Shown here: piece by piece, positions 23,501 through 33,899 of the stretch
Position numbering within the stretch: the stretch's first letter is position 1
How the letters are laid out: every line of letters begins with the position of its first letter
Assembly (NCBI RefSeq): GCF_964355755.1
Contig: NC_092675.1
Coordinates: forward strand, 23,662,412 to 23,726,411
Origin: Antedon mediterranea
Taxonomy: Eukaryota > Echinodermata > Crinoidea > Comatulida > Antedonidae
Direction of reading: 5' to 3'
Length of the DNA: 64,000 nucleotides
The notes under the pieces: model-generated
Seen by the model: the letters and a program-made list of their open reading frames with translations, nothing else
Databases searched by the model: none
What the model was told of the DNA's origin: nothing
Translations under genes and position numbers: made by a program

Positions 23501-26500
23501 ACCGTGTCTACAAGTTGTGTTAGTGAAAAGGGACCATCTACAAGTAGTGTTAGTTAAAAGGGACCATCTACAAGTAGTGTTTGTTAAAAAGGACCGTGTC
23601 TACAAGTAGTGTTAGTTAAAAGGGACCATCTACCAATAGTGTTAGTTGAGAGGGACAGTCTACAAGTAGTGTTAGTTAAGAGGGACCATCTAGTGTTAGT
23701 TAAAAGGGACCATCTACAAGTAGTGTTAGTGAAAAGGGACCATATACAAGCAGTGTTAGTTAAATGGGACCATCTACAAGTAGTGTTAATTAAAAGGGAC
23801 CATCTACAGGTAGTATTAGTTAAGAGGGACAATCTAAAAGTAGTATTAGTTAAAAGGGATCATCTACAATTAGTTAGTTAAAAGGGACCATCTACATGTA
23901 GTGTTAGTTAAGAGAGACCATCTACTAGTGTTAGTTAAAGGGTCCATCCACAAGTAGTGTTAGTTAAAAGGGACAACCTACAATTATTGTTATTTAAAAT
24001 AAGAATTTTGTTCATTGAAAATCACTTTTTTATCGGATTGAATGCCTTTTTGTAAACTTTCTTTCAGAACTGGTCACTAAAATATCAACTTGATCATCAA
24101 CGTTCAAACCACCTGAAATCATGCCTATAAGGCCTCATTATTCGACTTTCTGGGTGTAACAATTTTAGTGATTTATTGAGCAGAGAACACAGAAGTAACA
24201 TTTGGTTTAATTATTCTTATAAATATGATATACTGCTTGATTCGGTATTCGGAAATGATATGCGTTTTGTTGGTAGGCGGTCAAGGGTATATTGTCACAA
24301 CAAAGAAGTGGGATTTACCAGTTTGACGTCATCAACTAATTCACTCACTTCAAAGTTCATAATATTACTATTTCTATTGATAACATAGTAAATACCGCAT
24401 TCAACAAAAGAGATATTGATTTTAAATGTTACAATGATAATTTACATAAAGGTTTTACTTTAATGTGTATGTATTTGTTTTTTAAAATTACGTTTTTAGG
24501 GATTTATTGCTGTTTGACTCTTTGATTTTTGACTTTGATTCTTTCCACTGACTAAGATTTAGAGTTCATCTATGCCTGTAAATCTAAAAGGTAGAATGAA
24601 TTTGATCTCATGTGGATTTCGATCAGAGTGTCTGATCAAATTTACGTGTTCTTGGGATAGTGTAGGCGACCTACCATTAACCTAACCAACACCGTCAATC
24701 TTAATCAGTCCAGGATTTTTACAAAACTGGGTACCCTGGTATGTGTTTAGAGGTAATAGGGGCTACCTACATCTTTCGAAGATCACGATAACAGGGTAAA
24801 TATACCTTTGGTTGTTGAATCTGGGAAATTTGTAGTTACAGCGGAGCTATTTTGTGACGTCAGTGATGAAATTCGTTCTTTAGTTAAAGATGGATCAGCA
24901 GTTATCGGTGATTGTGTTGTTGGTCCTTCAGTCACTAATTTAAAAAAATACAGTTTTTAATTAACAAAATTTTAAAGAAAAACAAACAGAATTGAAAATA
25001 AGAAAATGATTTACTTTTTTACGTGGATTGAAAATGAGAACTATAAATCTTTCCAGGTTTTTAAGCTTATTAATTTAGTATAGTAGTGGTACTGGGCACG
25101 AGAAGAATTACTAGGGTCGACAATCAGCAGGTACCATGTATTAATTAAACTTAATAGACATTAACGGGTTTTGTTTTAAATTTTAACTATTTTATTGATA
25201 TTATTCATTATTAGACATTGATGAATTTAAACGTTTTCTTGCTGAATATAACATAAAGTCGTACAATGTCAAGCTACCCTAATTATTTATACAATACTTA
25301 CAAACATGACCACTTCGAACAACAATATCATCAAGGGCTACACCACAATTACTACCGTTTACGGTTGCTTCAAAATATATCTGTCGAAAAAAATGTCAGT
25401 GTTTGAAGTATTTGAATAATTACATATATGAATACAAAGTATATAAATGCGACCAAAAAGCTTTATTATCAAGTTAGGCCCTATTTAGTAGAAATAATTA
25501 AATACTCGTCTCACTAAGACCCGGAACAAAAGACCCAATACAAAACAATAATTTATTATTATAAGGCCTATTATCGGTGAAATTATAGAAAACAAAGTCT
25601 TTAAACATTTGGAAATGTGTAACTCTTTTCCACAAGAAAAAAATAATTGTAGTTTTCAAAACAAAAAGGAATAGTCTAACTTAAAATAAGTTTAAACACA
25701 AGATACATTTTACTTTTAAAATATAACGAACTGTCTATTTTTACAATTAAAATAAATGTATATATTGAAATAAATTAATAATACACACATTGTTTTCTTA
25801 ATAATTAATGTTTGTGTCAAAATGTTCAATGTGGAATATTTATCTAACGACAGGTCTACAGAATAACGGAAAGGGAATCTCGTCTCTGTCTCTCATAGAG
25901 TATTCTATGAATGTTGCTGAGGGCAAAACACCCTGACAAAAATAACGTCATAGTGTGCAAATACAATATCTGGTAATGTTTAGTCTAAGAGCATTGTGTA
26001 TCCGGCGATGGATAATTTTAACGGCTATGTTGTGGTGAACTGTATGACATATCACAACAATAATTATATTGGCATTCATGTTAATGACTCCGATTTGCGA
26101 GTGTTGTGCTTTGTTTCCAAAGTATCCACGTATTTCTACCAGAATAAATAATGTTAACAAATTTTTTATGATTGTTTACTTTCATCAATTTTTATCATTA
26201 AAAGTCAATGTATAAATATAGTTAGGGTTATTTGAGTTTATTCCGGCCAACGGTCGACTTTATTTCGCCTTCTTAGGCATATTTATTTTGCATCAACAAA
26301 ATATTAATACATTCTTAAACAAAAACAAAATATCTTAAAGAAAGAATGAGTCTATAACATGTGGCATGCTGATTTTCTTTCTGTATTGTGTACAACAATG
26401 GACAGACAAAAAATAGTTGATAGATCTTTCACCCTACAAATTCCTAAGCATTAATATAGTTTAATCAGTATCTAGCGACCAAACACATTTTATATGCTTA

Positions 26501-28882
26501 AAGATGTTCAGATGTTCACTATAATTTTATATTTGTGTCTTTTAATTTGGCCAAAGAAAAAACTGCATATTCAAGAGTAGTTCATCTTGTGCATCAATAC
26601 ATATAATACAGGTGGTTAAATATTTTAAGTATTTCAACAATACACGCTTGCATACCTTCTCACCTTGATTGAGCTATGCATATCATAGCAACATATATCT
26701 TTTTTAGGTATACCTCAACTATTAGATTTATGATACTGATTAAATTAAAGAAAAGATGATATCATGTTTGAATAAAATCAAGAACTCTTTACATGGATAT
26801 GGTCATCATTTAAAAACTCACTTACCTTAAATGATTCCTGACAATTCAAATATATATTTGTTGTGATCCACCTATCAAGCTTATCGCCCGTTCTTTTCCA
26901 TATTGCCCTTGTTTCATTTCCACAAGCAAATACTTTTAGTTTGGGATACTCAAGTTGAACAGGTTCGTTTAGATCCCACATGTAATAGGAAAAGGTCAAT
27001 GTACCCTTTCCTGATGGTAGCTCTAACTCTGGTATATTTGCTATTGATGTGTAAACACCGCTTTCCCGGTTCCAAGAATGCAGCACTATAAATAAACCTG
27101 TAAAATAGATCTTAACTTAGTACAATTCACAAGGCATGAATAATAATAATAATAATAATAAATAACATTTATAAAGCGCAAGAGACAAAGGTTTCAAAGC
27201 ACTGTGTTTTCCAAGATCTGTGCAAGTAGTAGCGTGTGATTATGCTTCTCTGAAGAGATGAGTTTTGAGTTTAGTTTTAAATGTGATTACAGATTTTGAT
27301 GAGCGTATTTCGAGGGGTAGAGTGTTCCAGAGTTTTGGGGCTGCGACAGCGAAAGCACGATCACCGTAAAACCGAGTTCTGGAACGGGGTCCAGGTTTTA
27401 GAAGAAGTCTGCTGGATGAACGAAGCGAAAATGTCATTTGAATTTCGTAGTAAATATAGGTTGTTTGATTGTTATTTATAACACACATGAGTGACTATCT
27501 GACTAATTTCGTATCACGTGGTGTTCAGTATAGTTTCGTAGTAAATGTACATAAACACACTTCTGTGTTAGGCTATTGGTCCATGGTTTTCTCTTGCGCT
27601 ATTTGCCAACTTTTTAATAAAAATTTAAATAAAATGAATTTCTATGTCACGGTAAAAGCTCTATTTTATGGTTTTATGAAAAAAACGTTATGTTAGTGAC
27701 TGTAACTTAATTGTAAGGTACCGGAAATATGCCTAAGAAGTTGTACTGATTTTATTTACCTTTGACATCCGAATTATCTCTGATTGGTGGTTGTTTGTTA
27801 AATTGTGTAAGTGACCAGTGCAACACAGATGCAGTTCGTACGTCGATTTTAATTTCGCATTGTGTGATATTTTGTAGGTTGCATTCGTATAATACTAAAA
27901 AAAAAAACAAACAACATGATTATAACATTCAAAGAAAAACTCGTATAGTCGATATGAGAATATAAAAAGAACACAAGAAAATAAATGTGTAGGCTACTTT
28001 AGCCTATTAATAAAATTAAACTAAACCTTAATTAATTATCTTAGATATATCAATTACATACAAGAAACAGAGTACTTAATTCAAACTTTAAAAAATGCAA
28101 AATGAAACAGCCGGTGTCCAAGGGGAAATTATTGAATTCTAAAATTCTAAAATGTTTATTAGGCATATACTAATAATAGTATGAAATAATATGGTCCGGG
28201 GCGAATTGTATCGTAGGGGCGTAATTGTGAATAATAACATAGATATCCTCGCAAACAAAACAACAAAATGGTCAACATGATGATTCAGTCAGGCAAATTG
28301 AAAACATCGAGTGAAATAGCATAGCATCTGACCACAGGTGTAGACCACCAAGGATTTAATAATATTATTATTACAGTATAGGCTATGTTGTTGATGAATA
28401 TCACCAAGAAATTTCATGATATCAAGGGAAAGACGTTAGACCTTCTACAAATAAATAATTTTAATTATTTGATTACCTCCCTTCTGCGGGTTACAACGTC
28501 CGGTTCTGATTTGTATTGTAGGGTTTATTTGAAAAATACTCAGTTATATCAAATTTGATTTACAATGATTTTGAAATATAGGCCTATATTTTTATATTTC
28601 ATAGGCCTAAATAAAACAAGATGGATTCTATAATATTAATTAGTTTCCTAACCACGTTCAAATGCTGAAGCTGACGGGTTGTATGTATAAATTAAAATGT
28701 TTCCTGTTTGAAGCAAATTGTATTAGATAAAAATATCCGAGTTTAACACTACAAAGTTGATAAAATAATAAGATAGCCTACTCACCCGATCCATATGTAT
28801 TTATTATTGCAGTAGTTTTATCACAATTTACCTGAAGATAAATACTGGAAATTATTAACACAGCAAACACAAATATGTTCAT
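20570..28882 (-). CDS. MAM-domain single-pass receptor with two ITAM-like motifs (receptor 1)
   Basis: Seven exons: 28882-28786, 27894-27760, 27097-26826, 25380-25302, 24934-24806, 21628-21532, 21242-20570; 493 residues. Exon 1 gives a signal peptide (MNIFVFAVLIISSIYLQVNC). Residues about 34-194 form one MAM domain: YECN start, LTFSYYMWDLNEP, W followed by a second W, IYFEAT and GVALDDIVVRSG at the end. MAM is an extracellular adhesion or recognition fold. Residues 195-237 are a Thr/Ser/Pro-rich stalk, and about 241-264 a membrane helix (LIVILIGIIIGLVFIII) followed by a basic stop-transfer stretch (RRNRRKKK). The 223-residue tail is rich in tyrosine motifs: YMTL (304), YEDV, YFTL-x6-YSQL (409-422), YATM and YEEL-x6-YEVL (476-489). 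No catalytic domain is visible, so signalling would depend on SH2 proteins. I do not recognise an orthologue by name. Confidence 0.88.
20585..20626 (-). other. ITAM-like motif 2 of receptor 1 (YEEL-x6-YEVL)
   Basis: In-frame codons in the last exon read YEEL-KHDEEY-YEVL, residues 476-489, four codons before the C-terminus. The spacing of six and the two leucines fit the ITAM consensus exactly. The acidic residues around it are also typical of ITAMs. Confidence 0.75.
20786..20827 (-). other. ITAM-like motif 1 of receptor 1 (YFTL-x6-YSQL)
   Basis: In-frame codons read YFTL-SPADQT-YSQL, residues 409-422, followed by EYATM. The spacing fits the ITAM consensus. It is 53 residues before motif 2 in the same tail. 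Confidence 0.7.
21965..22226. mobile_element. MITE of about 262 bp with TATTGTCTCCCA termini
   Basis: AAAGATGTATTGTCTCCCA at 21965-21983 pairs with TGGGAGACAATAAATCTTT at 22208-22226, 18 of 19 matching. It has no coding capacity. It is intronic in receptor 1. Part of its interior recurs inverted at about 41225-41340. Confidence 0.75.
22751..23300. repeat. AT-rich tandem block with duplicated units of about 0.3 kb
   Basis: TTTGCCTGATTTGTTTATAT starts one unit near 22828 and again near 23121, with a third, decayed start at about 23288. Each of the first two continues through TTCCTCATCTTTATCGTTTC and TTTCAGTATATC(A/G)CCGGGC. TA and TG dinucleotide runs fill the rest. It lies in the large intron of receptor 1. 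Confidence 0.8.
23455..24000. repeat. 30-bp minisatellite, about 18 decaying copies
   Basis: The unit begins GTTAGTTAAAAGGGACCATC and ends TACAAGTAGT; some copies have ACCGTGTCTAC in place of ACCATCTAC. Copies are cleanest around 23520-23800 and fade to the right. Because the unit is a multiple of three, both strands stay open here (LVKRDHLQVV-type on plus, TNTTCRWSLL-type on minus); those readings are repeat artefacts. It is intronic in receptor 1. Confidence 0.92.
27120..27440 (-). mobile_element. LINE 3' end: reverse transcriptase tail, 3' UTR and TAA repeat
   Basis: On the minus strand about 65 codons down to a stop at 27240 read ...FYGDRAFAVAAPKLWNTLPLEIR...FKTKLKTHLF, a widespread C-terminal signature of non-LTR retrotransposon ORF2 proteins. 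Then come about 90 bases of 3' UTR and an ATA/TTA run at 27138-27160. It is 5'-truncated and lies in the same orientation as receptor 1, in the intron just upstream of the exon 27097-26826, about 40 bp from its acceptor. Confidence 0.8.
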
Positions 28883-29330
28883 TTCAATCGAGTTCTTTAA
28901 CAACAGAATGATATATTGTCGTAAAATAATAATAATCCGTGAATGATCGTTTGTAGTCGCTAATCTTACTGCTTAATATTTAACAACGACAGTACGTCAC
29001 ACGCTTCTAATCCATCAAGACCATGAACTTCACTCCTCCTCTCATTTGCATATTGCCATATATGGTAGTTACGACGGATTACTCAGCATGGCAGAAGCTG
29101 CAATACTTCTGGCGATGGTGTGCGATTTCATTTTCTTGACTCAATTATCACCCATAAAAACTCCAATCAAAAAACAAAACGATTTCGTTACCATTTCCAA
29201 GTTTACGAGTTTTTTTCGTCATCAAATACGCCGTAAGACCGTTAACCGCTTGTCAGACAAAGAGTCACGTAATCTCATGCGATAAAAGATATGCCAAATG
29301 GGAGTTGGGAAAGACGTAAGTACAACAATT
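28883..29330 (-). promoter_or_regulatory. Putative promoter region of receptor 1
   Basis: Upstream of the ATG at 28882 the minus strand has TTAAATATTAA (about 28986-28976), which could serve as a weak TATA-like element, and just before it GTGACGTA (29000-28993), a CRE half-site. No transcript evidence is available, so this is a position-based guess. Confidence 0.25.
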
Positions 29331-29490
29331 GTATTATTAATACAAACTAATATACTTTTATTTCAAGGACATGTTTGAATGTAAATACTTTCGTTGTTGG
29401 TAGCTTAATTTCATATTAAATCGTTTCGAACACCGTCACTCCTTTAAATATATTCATACACCAATCTTGTAATACATACTCATGTATGTT

Positions 29491-29598
29491 AGCTCACTAT
29501 TTCGTTCGTTCGATTGGTAGGTCGGTCGGTTTGTCGGTCGATCGGTAAACACTAACTCAAATTTGAGCACGCGACTGCAGTCATGTATATGGCCTTGT
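29491..29598 (+). repeat. Dispersed repeat, copy 2
   Basis: It matches 9741-9845 in the same orientation: AGCTCACTATTTCG, a GGTCGGT-rich core, CGGTAAACACTAA, CACGCGACTGCAG, ATGTATATGG. Confidence 0.75.
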
Positions 29599-30129
29599 TG
29601 TTATTAATATAATATATTATCCGAATTAAATAATTATTTTTTCAAGGGTAACCCACCACCGGGCGAGTTAGCTGATATTCCATAATTTATTATACAATAA
29701 ACAATAACATACAGCCCGTATCATTATCTCCTACACACTAGTCTAAATGGTTAATACACCGTCATAATATAATTGATATAAAGACAAATCTGATAATATA
29801 TAATTAAAAAGGGCCTATAAATTAAACGATTTTGTTAAATTTCTGTTTGTAAGTTTTTTTTATATGGATGAAATATTTCCGAAATAAAATAAATTGAATT
29901 GAAATTGAAATGATGACCTGAGAAGATTGTTACTTAAAAATCAGAGCAAAACACAATCATGCATAATTAAAAGAGAATGAGATATGTTTCTTATTTATCC
30001 TGTCACAGTATATCAGAGACGGTTGCTTTCTGTGGAAAACATCAACACATAATATTATTTTTACAAACGCCTGCGACATTGCAGCAACGTAAAAGTTGGT
30101 TAATTGTTATGTTAGTTCATTTTTATACT

Positions 30130-30420
30130 GGGTGACCTCTTCAGTCAAAGACTGATCTCCCAGAGGGCCCAGTTGGTGATCAGTGGCTGTGATGTACTAA
30201 TACACCGGGGTAACCCACTACTCGTCTCGAAAGATATACTAGGTTCTTTAAAGTGCACACAAGCTAGTTGTGTACACTGGACCTACGGTTTATAGTCCTT
30301 ATCCGAGAAGACTCGTTCTACCACCAGAATCATGGAGTGAGTGAGCCTCAAACCCTTGCCGATGTTATGGCTACGTAATTACGGTTCCACTGTCTTAACC
30401 GCTCGGCCACTCACTCACTC
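30130..30420 (-). mobile_element. tRNA-derived SINE, copy 1
   Basis: Read on the minus strand from 30420, the head carries GTGGCCGAGCGGTTAAGACA, which matches the A box and D-arm of Leu/Ser-type tRNA genes. About 55 bases later GGGTTTGAGGCTC is a decayed B box. A non-tRNA body of about 200 bases follows. The 3' part does not pair with the 5' part as an acceptor stem would. Confidence 0.75.
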
Positions 30421-30740
30421 AGCAGATTGCTGATAATATACGTCCAACCGTCGTATTACTAAAGTCCTTCAATACAAATATTGATACTTTAACAATTAAT
30501 AAATAAAATAATAAAAGCACTCGAAAACTGAGTGAAGTACTTTTGGCATACATAAGATTTCCCTCGAATATTTATATATTTTTTTATTTTTGTGTCTTAA
30601 TGACCATGGCATTTTAAATAAAAAAAAATTTTTTTGGGCCTATTTAGTATAATTTCCTTTACAAATTAATGTTCTATAATAATTATAATATTCCTAATTT
30701 TCTAAGAAAAATTGAGGGCGCTAAACATATAATTTACGAG

Positions 30741-30881
30741 ATCAAAGGAGGTGGCCATACAAAAGATGTTGAGGCCCTACCACAGCCTTCGGGTCGTTTC
30801 CACGACATCAGATGCATTGATGGATTCGAACCCACGACATTTATTAACACGACGCACAGTCGACTGAGCTAACTGGTCATC
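30741..30881 (-). mobile_element. tRNA-derived SINE, copy 2 (different family)
   Basis: The minus strand from 30881 reads GATGACCAGTTAGCTCAGTC, with an intact A box (TAGCTCAGTCGAC), then a near-perfect B box GGGTTCGAATCC at 30833-30822 and a short unrelated tail. No acceptor stem closes, so it is a SINE head and not a tRNA gene. Confidence 0.75.
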
Positions 30882-33800
30882 TTGTTTAAAAAAAGTGTAA
30901 TACAAGCTTCGTTCCCTCAAGATGACGTTCATGAATATACATATTTATGCCGCCCATGAATTACGTAATATGCCTATTATGAATTACGTAATAGGCCTAT
31001 GAATCACGTAGGCCTATACATTGTCATCATCATTTGAAAAGAGATATTTAGAGTGTTAAATTAGGAAATAGGTAAGCTATCTTTGCGGGTACTGTCACAC
31101 AAATTTGGAAAAAATAGAGCTGCTAGGTCCACATAAATTGGATGCACTTGTAAAATAATCGTAGGCCTACTAGCTACCTAGCTTGAATTGTTTACTTACT
31201 GCGTACTGCGAAGACCTGAACTCCGAAGAGAGCGAGCTGATCATTAGAATAGCGTCACGCTCTGGAATGCATAATTTGCATAAATCACATGTGAGAAATG
31301 GTCGATTTTTGGATTGACTACTTTATGATGACTACTATATGATTTGGGAAAGCAATGGAGAAAAAAAGAGTTTCATACAACTACAGTATTTTTAAACGCT
31401 TCCAGTGGCGGATTCTGGATTTTCAAATAGGAAAAATAGGTTGGAAAAGTAGATTAGATTTTTAATTCTGAAAATCTAAAATGAAACACAAAACACAAAC
31501 ACTGAATTTTTTAAAGTTTATTAAACACAATGGACATGATGTTTATAGCAAAAATAAGTTAAAAAAACAAAAATTAATATTCCTTAAAACATTGCTTACA
31601 CAACCTTAAAATAATATGTTAATAAAGTATCTTGTTTCATGATAACATCCTGTATTAATAACGTATACTTTACACTTTTACCTGCATGTCTAGCCAATAG
31701 ATTTCCAATAATGAGTTCAATGGTGCAAATTATGAGCTGAAAATAGAACATTTTATCTTTCACCAAATTGTATTGATTGAATGGTTTCGATACAATGGGA
31801 AACACAGATACGAGTGTGTAACAAGAAGGACCGCGTACAAATTAAAAGGAGCATATAACGAGATTTAACGAGCATATCAAGAAAGGGCTCAATGTATAGT
31901 AGTTATTGAATATCATGTGACCCACAATCCTCCAATCAAATGACAAAAATCCAACCAGGTGTTCTGTAAATACAGTATAACATCATTTTCAGGGGGAATT
32001 AATCATTTGTTCATTATTAGTACAGCCAATTGTAGATTACTTATACGATTCAAAGATCTTTATATTTGTTGGTGATTAGGACTTTGTAAATATTATACTG
32101 TAATAATTTAATTTTAAATTTAAATTGAATCTGTAAATACTTTAAATCGCTGATTTCATACCGCATATCATATCTAGAATATGAAATATCAAATATCATT
32201 GAACTAGCAAAAACGTTAATAGTGTAATGAAACCGGTGGTAATAACCTAGATATGAATGAATGTCTTTAATATTAAAAATGTATAGGCTACATAATATAA
32301 ATGAAGTGAACAAAAATAGATACTGCACAGTGTGCATTTTTATGAAACCATGCTGACTTTTATGTCGGTTAAAAAAAAAAACATTGTCCCGTATTGTCCA
32401 CGACAAAAGCCCAAAATGTGGTCAACGTTTTACAGTTGGTCTGTTTCTGTTTAAAATAAAGTTTTAAATACTTAATCCAACATTACCTTATATAATTTTT
32501 TTTTTTTAATTAAATAAATGTTTAGGCCTACAGAATAATACACACGTAGATGAATGGCGTCGGTGGTGAGATGTATGTTATTACCACAAGAAAAGAAAAA
32601 AAAAACTCTACTCTAAATAAAGACGGGCTTGTAACTATACATTAAATATAGCATTGTGTATACATAAATCAATATGACTCAATCATAATTATACATTTTA
32701 GGAATCATAAATATTTTGTTTTCCTTTTTTTTTTTAGAGACGACAATACGATCCAGGACGCACTTTTTGTCACGGTACTTTCTTAGGAAGAAATAATACA
32801 TGGTATTAATTATTTTTCTATTTTCCTAAATAAATCTTAACAATAAACTGAATCTATCACTGCATTCTGAATAATCTCTTCCAGTGACCTGAATTCTATA
32901 CCATTAAGCCACACAGATGACATGCAGAAGATTGTTAGCACAACCTATTTGATTCTGTCCGTGCTTATTAGCGCCCTCTATAATGTTCTAACTTATGCCA
33001 AAATCTCATTAATTATTTCTGACTCAGACGTCAAGAAAATAAAATCTCGCACCGGCGAAGCTGACTGTCATGTAACAAAATGATCTTTTTAAAACCATCA
33101 CCACTATTAGACATTTATTTTAATTTCAGTGTTTGAACAATTATTACTGCTCCAAATTACAGATAATAGGCCTACAACAAAAAATGTTGTTCATTATGTC
33201 CTATTTTATGAATGTTTTGTTGTTATTCATAAACATTAAGCACCCTAGTTATTGGACAAGGCGTATATATGTATGGCAAACTGCCGAAAACAGGCTATAC
33301 TGTGAACTAAACAGTTTTATTTTTATGTAAAAAACACTGTACATGTGATATTGATGAAATTCATCAAAGTCAGTGTACGCTAAGTAAATACATTAAAGTA
33401 TGCATAGCGAAAAAGGTTAAACCATTACAATATTAAATGTTGTATTACTGACTATATATTGATAACATGTGAATGTTTTTTAAAGATACAGCTACGATTT
33501 AATTGCAAGGTTCAATGGCTTATGATAATGAAAACCGGCTCATCTGATTGGACACCAGCATGAGTTTGTCGGCTCAATGTCATCTTGAACTCGTCCTCAA
33601 TCTCGAAATTCCTACGCTCAGATAAAAATCATAATGTAATATAGGATTGTCATGTATGTAGGTAATCAGGATAACATGTTACAGTTATGTAAAATATCAC
33701 TAATAGTACTTGCCGTTCGCTTGCGTCTGTTACATTAGCATTAACTTGCTGCTCCACGATAGCCATGTGTACACATAATACAACTATTCTTTGTGCCTAA

Positions 33801-33899
33801 CAAATGACAAGCTACGAAGCCATTTCTTGCTGCTGACGTCAATTGTTATGTTTTGCTTCCTACCAGGAATTTCATATTCCCCATAACATACATATCATC

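Larger units (their letters stand above)
29331..33899. other. Spacer between the two MAM receptors
   Basis: This holds two SINE copies, a dispersed repeat copy at 29491-29598 and a short tandem near 30955-31015 (TATGAATTACGTAAT, three diverged copies). Its right end would include the 3' untranslated region of receptor 2. I found no coding exon. Confidence 0.5.

Noticed and set aside
23584-23881. Repetitive proteins on both strands (TNTTCRWSLL-like and LVKRDHLQVV-like)
   Set aside because: They follow entirely from the 30-bp minisatellite and have no exon context.
29046-29285. 79-codon plus-strand ORF upstream of receptor 1
   Set aside because: It lies in the likely promoter region on the opposite strand and shows no domain. 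A short antisense gene cannot be excluded.
30822-30881. Possible true tRNA gene (good A and B boxes)
   Set aside because: No acceptor stem pairs and a SINE-like body follows; called a SINE head.
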